Shown piece by piece: positions 11,700 to 22,689 of a DNA stretch of 64,000 bases. Under the pieces are notes generated by a model that searched no databases, was not told the origin of the DNA, and saw nothing but the letters and a program-made list of their open reading frames with translations. Position numbers and translations under genes: made by a program. The stretch is from positions 1,916,377 to 1,980,376 of the forward strand of contig NW_006921540.1 of assembly GCF_000340215.1 (NCBI RefSeq), given 5' to 3'. Source of the DNA: Pseudocercospora fijiensis CIRAD86 (Eukaryota > Ascomycota > Dothideomycetes > Mycosphaerellales > Mycosphaerellaceae). How positions within the stretch are numbered: position 1 is the first letter of the stretch; every line of letters starts with the position of its first letter.

Positions 11700-13538
11700 A
11701 TATATTACTGCGTTCTTAGCTCTTTAATCTACCCTTAAATAGCCTATTCTTAGACGCTAATAAATATAATAAGGTATAGCTATTTACTAGCAACTTCTAG
11801 TACTAGAAGCTATAGGAGAGGCATAAGGATAGCTTAATATAGCGGATAATATGCTATTATTGTTATCGGTAGGATGCTAATCGGCTACGCGAGGTGCTAG
11901 ATAGTATTCGGAAGGTAGAGTATTATAAGGAAGGATATAATACGACGTACGTAGTAATTGCTATATATCGCTCGAAGAACTATAGAGAGCCGTATATATA
12001 TAAGGTCGCTTCGTCGTCGCCCGACCCTTCTACCGAGGCAGGCTCGCTATATTACTATTCGATAGATTATATAGTAAGTTTAGTAGGGTTGCCTCTCGAG
12101 TCGATAGCGGAGGCCTATTCGAGCTATAGAAGCTAATAGTTAGCAGGACGTACGAGGTACTAGTAATAGCTTAAAGATCGTTCTCGAGCACTTAATAGAC
12201 TAATACGACTATAATACAGCTCGTATATTCTATATAATAAAGGAAGGTCGTAATACTAACTGCTTTGCCGTTATTAGAGGCTATCGTATAAAGGAGGGTA
12301 TAATAAAATAGTCGAAGAAGAAGGATAAGAAGAAGGTGACTTTTGCTAAGAAGGGCAATATCTCCCTCTAACTCGAGAACCTATATAACGAGCTATCGCT
12401 ATTAACTAATCTAGTAAACGGCGCTTAGTTATAGTATAAAGCTGTGTTAGTAACGATTAAAGGACGCCTTTACAAGGGCATTGTATAGCAAGCGGATTAA
12501 TAGCGAGAGTTGTTAGGTAGTAGTCTTACTAGAGATATAAGTCGCTTACGTAACTACCCCTATAGGCTTTAGCTAAAGCTAGGCTTTAGCAAGCAACGAC
12601 TAATTTAGCATCAGTTATTTCTATACGACGCAACGTATAAGACTACTAATACAGGCTAGCATCTCTTTATAGTGCATATCCGTAATAGCTTCGAAAGTTA
12701 GATACTAGTAGTATATATATTGCTATAGTTATAGAGAGCGAGGCTTTAGCAAGCTGCTTTTTAGGTCCTAAAGAAGTAGTATCCGAGTTAGGAGCCTAAA
12801 TTAGCTATAACTAACGACTCGGCTTAGGGGCAGTCCGCTATTCGACTATCCTTCTAAAGCGAGGAAATACGACTATATCTCTACTAACGATACGCTAAAG
12901 AGACCTTCCTTCGCTACTTTCCTAAATTTAAGTACCCTATAGTCTAGAGACTATTTAAAAGAGCTATTTACTAGGCTCGGAGTAAGGCAGAGGTTAAAGA
13001 GGTTGTTACTACAATAGAAGCAGAATTAAGGCTTCTAAATAGACTAGCAGAAGAGGCTTAGTATTTACGGAAGAACTAGGGATTAGAGAAGTTATAGAAA
13101 TAGGCAACCTAGGTACGTCTTCGTAACCTAGTTCTTATACAAATACGTACTACTTCGCCGCTAGAAGGATACTATAATGCTATTAAATACGACCGGAAGA
13201 AGGACCTCGCCTAGCTATCGATGTATAGTACTATAACTAAATTGCTAACAATCGACGCTCGATAACTATATAAGGCGGACCTATAAAGCTATAGACTTAG
13301 TAAACGCATACAATACTAGAAGGTTAAAGAGATGCTATATTTTAAGCAATTGAGCCCTCTAGTAGCGTAGGACTTCGTTAGGAAACAACTCGCTATTGCG
13401 GAAGAATACGAGGCTAAGGCATTGCCGCTATATAAAGGCCTTGTACTATATCGCGACGGATAACAACCTTCTTACTATAATTGCCTACTATAGTTTTAGC
13501 AGTACCTACCTTGCTACTATATTCTAAGACACTACCTA
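11700..13538 (+). pseudogene. Second MULE-like transposase relic, 5' and central part (MULE-2)
   Basis: RIP-mutated DNA whose conceptual reading, with stops taken as lost Gln/Trp codons, contains LFLYDATYKTTN (first catalytic Asp at 12627-12629). It continues through an ND-S-x-x-G-Q-S-A-I segment, an FPKFKYPIV segment and RTTSPLEGYYNAIKY (candidate catalytic Glu). It ends in a SWIM-like zinc motif (CLLQFQQYLPCYYILRHYL; a His appears mutated to Tyr). The order matches MULE transposases with C-terminal SWIM domains. The reading is cut at 13538 by a chromovirus and resumes at 21055. The N-terminal part (about 11760-12136) appears in another frame, so a frameshift or intron is likely. The left terminus and inverted repeat were not found. 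Confidence 0.65.
13534..13538. repeat. Target site duplication of Gypsy-1 (left)
   Basis: accta, repeated exactly at 21050-21054. Confidence 0.9.
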
Positions 13539-13726
13539 TGTAAGAAGGGTATATTAGTAGGTAGATAGGGTAGTAGTAGGTATAGGTAGTATTCGATAGA
13601 GAACTAGGAGGAGAAGGAGGAAGGCAGGCTAGTTAGCCTAACGCTAAGCGCTAAGCCCTGCCTAAGGCACTAAGACCCTAGCTTCACTCGAGCTAGTTAT
13701 ATACTAATTACGTATAGCCTCTAATA
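13539..13726 (-). repeat. Gypsy-1 3' LTR
   Basis: 188 bp, same orientation and length as 20862-21049. The inner terminus has lost its canonical form through RIP (ctaata here, ctaaca in the other copy). Confidence 0.9.
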
Positions 13727-15394
13727 TACGCTTCCCTTCTAAAGGCCGCGCCCTCGTAGCCTATCTATATTCTACGACCTCTATTGCCGCTAACTTAGCA
13801 AGTCTAATAAGCTACTTAGCCCGCACTAAATTAAATACTTAACTACCTAATTATGTAACTATATTAAACCTTACCTCTAATATAATACAATGTCTAACTC
13901 TAACTACGCTATCCTTATATATAATAAAGTGAAGGGGTATAAGGCTATAAAGTACCGTATAGGCAGGTACTGCCTAAGGTGGCCGAGCGAAGCGATAGCT
14001 AAGCGGAATAACAGTCCTGAAGTTGGGAGTGCCTGCTAGTTTGCCTCTTGCGTGCCTGCCTGCCTCCTGCCCTCCTGCCTGCCTCCTGCCTTCCTGCCTA
14101 CCTCCTACCTTCCTACCCTCTATACCGGCCCCCGGCTGCTGTTAGGCACTTAACAGATTTATTAGGCCAATACTTCCTTTTAATTTCTTCCAATTAGAGG
14201 CCTAGCTAGATTTGTATAAGCGCATCTTTAAATTAAACCCCCGGCGAACACCTCGCACGTAATTCTACTAACTTCTAACTATTATTCCGCTTAGCTCGTA
14301 ACTAGACAACACCTCCGTATCCTCGTCGTAAGCTCCTCGAATGCTCCGGCTTATGCCTGTTTACATCGCTTCGCTCGGATAAGAATTAAGGACTATCGAC
14401 TAATTACAATACGAGCGTACCTTCCCTACTATAATAGGTAGGTATACGGGGTATTGCAGTACTGCCTCCGCTCTAAGGAATGTCGTACCGAGTTCTTTAC
14501 GTCTACTCTTAAAAGACCTAGCTATATCCGCTTCCGAGGGTTGTCCGCTTCCGAGGGTTTATTCTTGTTATTACGAGGGCTATTATTGTTCGTAGTTTCG
14601 CTAGCCCTAATTAGTTAGGTTTAGTAGCCTTTAATTGCTAATCTTATCTTATCTTTTAAAAAACATAGCTCGTCTAGTTTCTATAGGTAAAGGCTATTGT
14701 AAGTGTAGTAGTAGAGGTTCGCCTCGCTTAAAGGGTTAGATAGATCGAGGAGTAACCTATTATCCGCAAGATCGACCCCGGCTAGCTTAGCTCTATAGTT
14801 TTTGCCCTTAGTTAGTCTATTAGTCGCTTAATCTTTTAAGCGGCTTAAAGTTTTAACTTAGCCTTAAAGTTTTAATTAAACCTTTAATATAGCTATTCTT
14901 TTAACTTAATTAGTATAGCGCGTTTCCGGCCTTAGGCCGTAGTATAGGTAAGGTTGTCTTCGCAAGTATAGCGACAATAGCAAGTAATATTAATAATAGC
15001 GGCGCTAGTCGTCTTAGCGCTAACTTTACCTCGCTTCTAATCTTCTTCTTTAACTAATAATATACTCCGCAATACCGTTACTAATATAGCCGCGCCGGCC
15101 GCGCCGCTCTCGCCGATTGCCTAGGCCTCGAGGCCTCGATAGAATAAAGGAATAAGAGGGGGACCTATAGGGGGCGTTAGTAAAGAGGTAGAGTCCTTAA
15201 AAGAGCAGGCGATTAGTTAACGCATTATAGCGCGTTTGTTGATACTCGGTACGCGTTTACTATAGTAGTATAGTCTTATTGTCCTAGTTTGCTGGCCTCT
15301 AATTAGTTAGCTAATAGTACCCCGGGGGTAGTATTAGTTCTAGGCCTTAGTAACATTACGAGCTTTTAGCCTTCTTCTTGTTCTTTACGCTAGT
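13727..15394 (-). other. Gypsy-1 long 3' non-coding segment
   Basis: About 1.7 kb between the chromodomain and the 3' LTR, without coding signal. About 430 bp of it is the separate insertion at 13951-14378. The equivalent segment in Gypsy-2 is about 1.25 kb, so the long 3' segment is a family trait. Confidence 0.6.
13951..14378. mobile_element. 428-bp insertion inside the Gypsy-1 3' region
   Basis: The sequence is absent from the corresponding place in Gypsy-2 (near 34020-34030), and a possible ataa target duplication flanks it (13947-13950 and 14379-14382). It retains CA/TG-rich stretches (for example tgcctgcctgcctcctgccc near 14060-14080), so it is less RIP-mutated than its host. A perfect 14-bp inverted repeat (ccgagcgaagcgat at 13983-13996 and its complement at 14365-14378) reaches the right end but sits 32 bp inside the left end. 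The left end has a hairpin (taggcaggtactgccta). No coding capacity. It could be a MITE or a SINE-like element; class not determined. Confidence 0.5.
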
Positions 15395-18300
15395 CTAATA
15401 CTTATCTAACAACTTAGTTATTTCTTTAAAAGAGGCTTTAGCTTCCTATAAGTCCTATTTAGGTAGATAGCCTTGCTATCTTAATAGGTACTCCTTCTTG
15501 CCCTACCTAGTCCGATGCTTTAGGATACGTTCTACAGACTACAGCTCTTTACTATTAGCTAAGACTTCTTCTAACTTAGCAGGCGCTTTATCGCTTTCGC
15601 GCTAGTAGTATAGTTTAAGGAGGGAGATATAGAAGGTGTTATAGATAGTATAATAGGGTAGAAGCTATAACTAGTAGGCCTAGCTATTGCCCTTCGGTTC
15701 TCGGATACGAAATAGGCTAATGTATCTTAGTGCGAGCTTAGGCCTTGTTTTACTATTAGGCGATAGGTGTTTGCGGATGCGGAGGTTCTTAGTACTAAGT
15801 ATAACTATATCGCCTTGTTTAAAGGTTATTAGTATATAACGCTTATCGTAGTAGGCCTTTTAGTATTCTTAAGCCTTTATTAACTTCTTAGCTATCTTAG
15901 TATAGATTTCTCGTATCTTCTAGACACGTTCTATTGCCGCTAGTGTCTCTAGTACTTAACGCGCTTCCCTTTTCTTACGCTCGGCCTCGAGCGAGGTAAA
16001 TAGATCTTATAGCAACGCGGCGTTTTAACCTATTATAGCTATATATAGTAAAACCTTAGTTAATAAGTGTATACTATTATTGTATACGAATTCTATAGGC
16101 TATAGGAGATTGACCCAATCCTTAGGATTCTCGTTAATATAACTGCGTAGGTACTACTATAGGGTAGTATTCTGTCTCTCTATTTGACCGTTAGTCTATA
16201 AATAGAAGGCTGTTAATAGCCGATGCTTTAGTCTTAGCTATAGGCATATTTCGCTCTAATAGTGCGATATAAATGTCGAGCCCCTATCGGAGACTATCCC
16301 CTTAGAGGTTCCCTAATAGGTACAGAAGATATTAGTCTATAGCGCCTCTACTATATTAATAGCAGTCTAATCCTTGCGCGCCGGGATGTATCGAGCGCCT
16401 TTAGTAAATCGGTCTACTATAATAAGGATAGCATTATATACGTCCTTACTACCCCTACGCTTAGTAGGCGGAAGTCCTATAATAAAGTCTATTATAAGCT
16501 CTATAAATAGCTTCTTTAGAACAGGGAGTAAAGACAACTCGCCGAATAGCAAGGGCTTCGGTGCTTTAACTCGTTAGTATACGGCATACGTATCTACGTA
16601 GTCCTTTATATCCCGCTTACTATTTAGCTAGTAGTATATACGCGATAGTAGCTCGTGCGACCTCTCTATACTATAGTAACCGGCAAGCTTACTATTATAG
16701 TGTCGCTTAAGAAGTTCTTATCGGATCGAATGTTTAGCGGGGACATAGTATCTGCCCTTGAACTTTAAATAACCTTTGTTATCGATCGACTAATTGTTAC
16801 TCTTACTAGATCGAGTCTTTCGCCTGCTTGTAAGCCTATCGATATGTTTAGTAGCAAAGGCGTCCCTCTACTAAGTACGTAATAGCTCGTCTATAAACGA
16901 TTAACTATCCCTATTTGCAAGGTTATTTAATAGCACCCTCGCTATTAAACGAGGTACGCATTATATACATCTAACAGCACTAGTAGCCGGATTAACTGTA
17001 TTAGTGCTTTAATCGCTGTTACTATATATAGCGATATCGACTAGGGAGTTATTATAACTTCTCCTGTCTGTATCCTTAGCCCTTGCCTTAATACGTACTA
17101 TTAATATAGCAAGAGCATTAATATACTTTAAGCCGTCGCGGAGTCCGGTAAGCCGCTTATCCTACGCGTACTTATTAACAACGCGGGCTATAGCAATCTT
17201 ATGCTATAGGGTTGGAAACAAAGAATTAATAGATTGCTAAGTCTCGCTATTATAATTAGGTCGCCTCGATAGGCTATTAGTAGGGTTACTTACGCCTAGC
17301 CGATATAATATATTAAAATCGAACCTAGCGAGGTAGACGGCCTATCTAGCCTATCGACCTATAACCCTAGTAACCTTAGTAATGCTACGGAGGTTGTTAT
17401 AGTCTATATAGACCTAAATAGTGTGCTATACACTATCGAGATAGTGCCTCTAATGCTTGAAGGCCTCGACAATAGCTAGGAGCTCTTGCTCGTAGGTCTC
17501 GTACCGACGTTCTATATCGATTATCTTCTGTAAAAAGAAGGCAATTAGGTGCTAGTAGTAGTTACTATCTAACTGCTAAGACATTATAGCTAATACAGCG
17601 AACTGTAAAGCGTTAGTCTTAATGCGGATTAGTTTGCTTAGTACGAAGTAGTATAATAAGGGGACTTTAGTAAAGCGCTGCTTTAAACCGTTAAAAGCGG
17701 CTTGTGCTCTATTAGTCTATTTAAACTCTCTAGTTAGGTTGGCTTTAGTTTTAGTAAGCTCAGTTAGTAGTATTATATGCCTCGAATAGCTCTTAATAAA
17801 CCGACGATAGAAATTAGCGAAGCCGAGGAACGACTATAGCTCCTTAATTAACGTAGGGACAGGCTATTTAGTAATGGTTTTAATCCGATTAGGATCAGCC
17901 TTAACACCCTTAGTTAATATAAGGAAGCCGAGGAATAATACCTCTTTAGTAGCAAAGGTGTATTTAGAAGGCTTGTAATATAAGCTATAGGTTCTTAGAC
18001 GATCGAGCACCTTACGGACTGTAGCCTAGTACTCCGCAATGTTAGGTAAGTATATATAAACTAGGATATTATCTAGGTAAACTATACAGAGGTAATCTAA
18101 TAGGCCTAGTAGGGCCCGATTGATATAGGACTAGAATATAGTAGGGGCATTAGCTAGCCTAAATAGCATAACTAAGTACTTAAAATAGCTATAACGAGTG
18201 CGAAAGGCTGTCTTCTATTTATCGCCCTTACGAATACAGATGCGGTAATAGGCGTCCTTAATGTCTAATATAGTATAGTAGTAGGTACTAGAAAGGCGAT

Positions 18301-20604
18301 CGAGAGTCTTATTAATAAGCGGAAGCAGACAGCGGTCTTTAATAGTAACAGCATTAAGTCTACGGTAATTAATATATAGGCGTAGGCTACTATCCTTCTT
18401 TAGTACGAATAGGATAGGGGCGCTAGTAGGGCTGTTACTATACCGAATACGACTATTAGCTAGGTTTTCCTCTAGGTACTTACGCAATATAGCAAGCTCG
18501 CGCTTACTAAGGTTGTAGAGTGGTCTAAAAGGAACCTCTTTGCCCTCTATAATATTAATCTTATAATCCGTCTCTTTAAATATAGGCAATGTCGATACTA
18601 GGTAGTATTTAAACATATTAATATAGGTCTCTCCGATAGGCTCTAGTATGCGAGCGAGCTAATTAGGATTATTAGGGGGCACAGGTTTATCGTTATTACT
18701 ACCGAGTAGATCGGTAGTCGGATTAGCTAGAGTTAGGTTGCTAATAAATAGGACCCTAATATTATTAGGGCACTCGCTAATATTAATATATTTAATATCC
18801 TCTTTCCTAGCGATTCTAAATCGCTATTATTAACTACCTAAGTCTATAACTATAGCATAGTACTTAAGAATAGGGTTGCTAATAACAATATTAGATAGGA
18901 GGCTGTCTATATCTACTACGTATGCAGTAAAGTTTAGTAGGCGCTTATTGCCGAGGTCGTCTCTTAGAGCTATATAGACATAGTAGGCTCCGTAGGTTAA
19001 GTGCCGAGCGTTATTAAACTAAGCAAGGGTTAGTAGGTTAGTCCTAGGCAGTTGTCGAAGGTCTAATTGCTTAGCTAGGCGATAGCTAATAAGGGCACTA
19101 ACTGAATTTCTTAGATCTAGTATAACCTTAGTCTTATAGTTAGTCCTATACGTGTCCGATACGAGACAGGTACGTATAATAGCTAGCACAATGTCGATAG
19201 TCTTACGCCGCACAAGGCTAACAGTTAGTACGGCGCTTATTCTTTTTTCGAAGGACCGATAGGGGTAGCATTAGCGGCTAAAAGGTGCTTACGGTGCTCG
19301 GCGGTAGCACGGTCGATTCGGGCCTAATCCTTAGGTTTGTCGTATTAGCCTAATAGGTGGCTAGTGCTATCGCAGTTAAAGCACTTCAATCCGGTTAGGA
19401 GGTTGCTATATCTTTTCGGATTAGCGCTAGAATTAGAGGAACGATTAGGGGTATATAGAAATAAGCCCCTTCCTTGCCCTCTTCCTCGCTAGGGGTTTCT
19501 ACCGCGGTATCGGCCCCTGCCTCTTCTACGTTAGTCGTTACTGTTTCTATTATTAGCAGTATTAGTTTAGGGAGTACCTCCTTAGTTTCTACCGCGGCTA
19601 CGGTTAGTAGATAGTCGTATCTTAGATTCTAACCGTTGCTATAGCTATACTATACGCTCTGTAGTCTCTACTTTAATTATAAATTGAATGTATATAAGAT
19701 TAGCCTATTCGAATACACGGCGGCGGTCTAATTCAAGGACAAGCTCCTACCTTAGTTTAGGGCGTATTTCGGAGATTTATATAGAGTCGGTTTTAGCCGG
19801 AAGGTTATCTTCGAGGGTCTTTAAATAGGCTTTAAATAAGCGAGCCGATTAATTAGTCTTCTATTTAGCTCGAAGGTACTAGTCCTAAGTATATTGTTGC
19901 CTTAGTATAGGGTTTCTAAGGGTGTTTAGTATAACGGTCTTATAGTCTTACTATTAAACAGCGGTCTAGTCGTAGAGGGAGTCAAAATAGTTATCCTATA
20001 TATGCTTTAGGTCGCTATTAATATACTATATAGCGTATACGACTAAGGAATAGTCGTCTAGTAGCGCTCTTAGTGCGTTACGCTAGTTAAGCTTACAGTT
20101 ACGAATGTAGTCGTTATACTGCTTTCGGCTAGAGCTATCAAATACGGTATAGTCCTTAAGCTTAGCATCCTTCTTTTAAATTGGGACTAATAGTAAGGAA
20201 GGCCCTATTGTCGGCTTAGTGTTAGTTGTTAGGGCTTCCTATAGGCGGCGAATCTCGAGGAGATTATCCTTTAGCTATTGTTCTTAACGTAGGGCAGTAA
20301 GCCTGTTTTAAGTGGCTTCTTAAAGTCTCGCTACTAGCTAGGGGCTAAAGGCTAGCTAGCTATATCGTCGATTAACAATGTTGTTAAGTATATCGTTAAT
20401 AGGCAACTCTAGGTCGTTATCCGGAACTATAGGTTCTTCGGTAGGCCTAGTAGCAGGTTCTTTAGTAGGTAGCACTTTAGCAGGTGCTTTAGTAGGCACT
20501 TTAGTAGGCACTATGCTACTAGCGTTGTTATTGCTAGCGCTGCTAGCGGCAGCACGGTTGTTGTTGCTTCTTAATAAGCCGGCTATTATAATAGGGGGTA
20601 ACAC
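15395..20604 (-). pseudogene. Gypsy-1 gag-pol, inactivated by RIP
   Basis: Minus-strand polyprotein broken by many stops. Recognisable parts in order: Gag N-terminus (20604-20356, Ala/Asn-rich). A zinc knuckle near 19390-19340 reads CFNCDSTSHLLGQYDK, with the last Cys changed to Tyr. A protease-like segment (19213-19019) has the active-site region weakened to DLRNSVSALIS. Reverse transcriptase (18616-18215 and onward) includes VPFRPLYNLSKREL and the catalytic box changed from YLDD to YLDN. Integrase core (16552-16367) reads ELIIDFIIGLPPTKRRGSKD and VDRFTKGARYIP. A C-terminal chromodomain lies at about 15565-15395 (SVERILKHRTRQGKKEYLL...GYL). Family known; not functional. Confidence 0.85.
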
Positions 20605-20861
20605 TAATAATGTATTATTAGCCCCTAAGATGCGGATGTAGCGGAATTAGTAGATATTAGTCTAGTACGATTAACTTAGTATAATAGGCCGTATAGAAGG
20701 CCTTGCTTAATAATTAGTACGGTTGCTTCGATAGAATAGTACGTATAGGTCCCGTTCTTCGGACGTAATATAGTTAGATTAGTCTTATTCGTAGCTATAT
20801 CGCTAAAAGCTTAAAATAAGGACTATCTAGCTGCTACCCTTAAAGGGTAGATCGAATACTA

Positions 20862-21049
20862 TATAAGAAGGGTATATTAGCAGGTAGATAGGGTAGTAGT
20901 AGGTATAGGTAGTATTCGATAGAGAACTAGGAGGAGAAGGAGGAAGGTAGGCTAGTTAGCCTAACGCTAAGCGCTAAGCCCTACCTAAGGCACTAAGACC
21001 CTAGCTTTACTCGAGCTAGTTATATGCTAATTACGTATAGCCTCTAACA
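20862..21049 (-). repeat. Gypsy-1 5' LTR
   Basis: 188 bp. Immediately inside (minus strand) lies a primer-binding-like sequence beginning tagtattcgatc, probably once tgg-initial and then RIP-mutated. Confidence 0.9.
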
Positions 21050-21054
21050 ACCTA
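21050..21054. repeat. Target site duplication of Gypsy-1 (right)
   Basis: accta, identical to 13534-13538. Confidence 0.9.
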
Positions 21055-21968
21055 TTTGTAATACCGCTTACTCTATAACAATAATAGATCTATATTAGTT
21101 TCTACTATAGCTTTAATAGTATAGAAATCAGTTAATACTAGCGGTAACGAGATAGTACTACCTTATTTCTCGAGGGCTTTAAGGACACTTAAAACTATAC
21201 CGCTAGCGACCCCTATCTTCGAGACCTTCGCGCTTACTTTAACGAAGGTATAGAAGGCCTCTTATAGCACTTCTATACGGTCCGTAACGATAAGACAATC
21301 TACGATAGTACGCTAAAGAACAAGTTTATAAGAGGCTTCTTACGTAAGGTAAAGGATACGCTTACTTAGTTAGCTAACTTCTCGCTAGACGACTTCCTTC
21401 GAGAAGGCGCGCCTAAGGTTCAATTAACTAGTAACCGATAGCGATAGTAGACACAACTTCTATCTAAACCTATTACTCTAACTCGTTACTAATTGCTACG
21501 GTATCCGACCCTTCCGTTACTACTACTACCGCCGCTAGCGACTAAATATAGACCTCGAGTCTTCAATCTTCTACTACTTAATAAGACGCTCTTATTACTA
21601 ATACGACCGTTATAGGTAATCGACCTTCTTACGTCGAGTCCGCTACCCTTTAGACCCTTACCTCGTAAGAAGGCGCTGCTCCGCGAGTCGCTATTATAGG
21701 CGTAGTTAGCTTAGCTATTTAACTTAGATACTATCGAAGAGATAGCCGAGGTTATAGACCTTACTTCGCTAGCAAGAGCGGCTTTACTATTAAAAGAAGA
21801 CCTAGAAGTAGTAGAAGACTTTCCTTAGTTAGATAATAATAACGCTCTACGAGAGGTAGTAGGTAAGAGGCAGACTTCTAATAAATATAGTAGTAATAGC
21901 AAGCGTAAGAGACCGAGAGCGATAATACTACGAGCTATTAAGAGGCTAAAGAAGAAGAAGCCGTAGAT
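21055..21968 (+). pseudogene. MULE-2 relic, middle fragment
   Basis: Joins in frame to 13538 across Gypsy-1. It continues past the SWIM-like motif into a C-terminal region rich in Leu and basic residues, ending in a Lys/Arg-rich stretch (RAIKRLKKKKP) before the Gypsy-2 insertion at 21969. Stops are of the RIP type. No further domain recognised. Confidence 0.55.
21964..21968. repeat. Target site duplication of Gypsy-2 (left)
   Basis: tagat, repeated exactly at 34446-34450. Confidence 0.9.
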
Positions 21969-22165
21969 TGTTAGGGCTAAAGAGGCTATACGTAATTGGC
22001 ATATAACTAGGCCGAGTAAAGCTAGGGTCTCGATGCCTTAGGTAGGGCTTAGCGCTTAGCGTTAGGCTAACTCTCCTACCTTCCTCCCTCTCCTCCTAGA
22101 TCCTTATCGAATACTAAACTAATTCACTACTACCCTATCTACCTGCTAACATAACCCTTCTTATA
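21969..22165 (+). repeat. Gypsy-2 5' LTR
   Basis: 197 bp, TGTTAG...TTATA (canonical TG...CA before mutation). It is followed directly by tagtattcgatcta, the same primer-binding-like sequence as in Gypsy-1. Confidence 0.9.
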
Positions 22166-22206
22166 TAGTATTCGATCTACCCTTTAAGGGCAGTAGCTAG
22201 ATAGTC

Positions 22207-22211
22207 CTTAT
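22207..22211. repeat. Target site duplication of Copia (left)
   Basis: cttat, repeated at 27558-27562. Removing the Copia element restores agtccttatttcaag, which matches the uninterrupted Gypsy-1 copy except for one RIP-type change. Confidence 0.88.
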
Positions 22212-22337
22212 ACTTAGAGTGTATGCCTAGGTGTTAGGGTCCATTACGTGCCTAATGCCTAAGGCTGCAACTGCTGCACTCTATCTTCGGACTTCTATAT
22301 AGATTAGTCCTTCTTCTAATTATTAGTTACATTAAGT
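22212..22337 (+). repeat. Copia 5' LTR
   Basis: 126 bp beginning acttagagtg. The following tggttataagcccc (from 22337) is a candidate primer-binding site, in which case the last T of the LTR is shared. Confidence 0.85.
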
Positions 22338-22689
22338 GGTTATAAGCCCCCTGCGTTTCTAACGCATACAATACGTTTACTACGTATTCTAATAGTTACT
22401 CCGATAGCTGCGTAGCTAGCGCTCGTTACTAAAAATTGCGCCGACACTAATACCGTCGCCGCCGCCGCCCTCGAGTATTCTAGCAGGTGCTAGACTCGAG
22501 TCGGTTACTATTAGTGTTGGCTATCCGCTACACCGGTTCCTAACAATAGTGTTAGCTGTCCGCTATACTAGAATACAGGCGCGCCTATCGGCCGCCCCTT
22601 AAGATAAGTCTAAAGTCTCTTTCTATATTATCGCCGTCGCTGTCCGTAATAGCTCCCCCTACAACTTCTGCTAGCGCTTACATAAGCAA

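Larger units (their letters stand above)
13539..21049 (-). mobile_element. Ty3/Gypsy chromovirus Gypsy-1, minus strand, RIP-mutated
   Basis: A 7511-bp full-length LTR retrotransposon with 188-bp LTRs (13539-13726 and 20862-21049) and a perfect 5-bp target duplication (accta). Read on the minus strand, the LTR starts TGTTAG (preserved in the 5' LTR, TATTAG in the 3' LTR) and ends TTACA or its RIP form TTATA. The order on the minus strand is 5' LTR, gag, protease, reverse transcriptase, RNase H, integrase, chromodomain, a long 3' non-coding segment and 3' LTR. It interrupts MULE-2. The two LTRs differ at seven positions by my count, all transitions, as expected from RIP. Confidence 0.92.

Noticed and set aside
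11894..12136. Independent 80-codon gene
   Set aside because: Lies in RIP-mutated DNA and reads as the upstream part of the MULE-2 relic in another frame.
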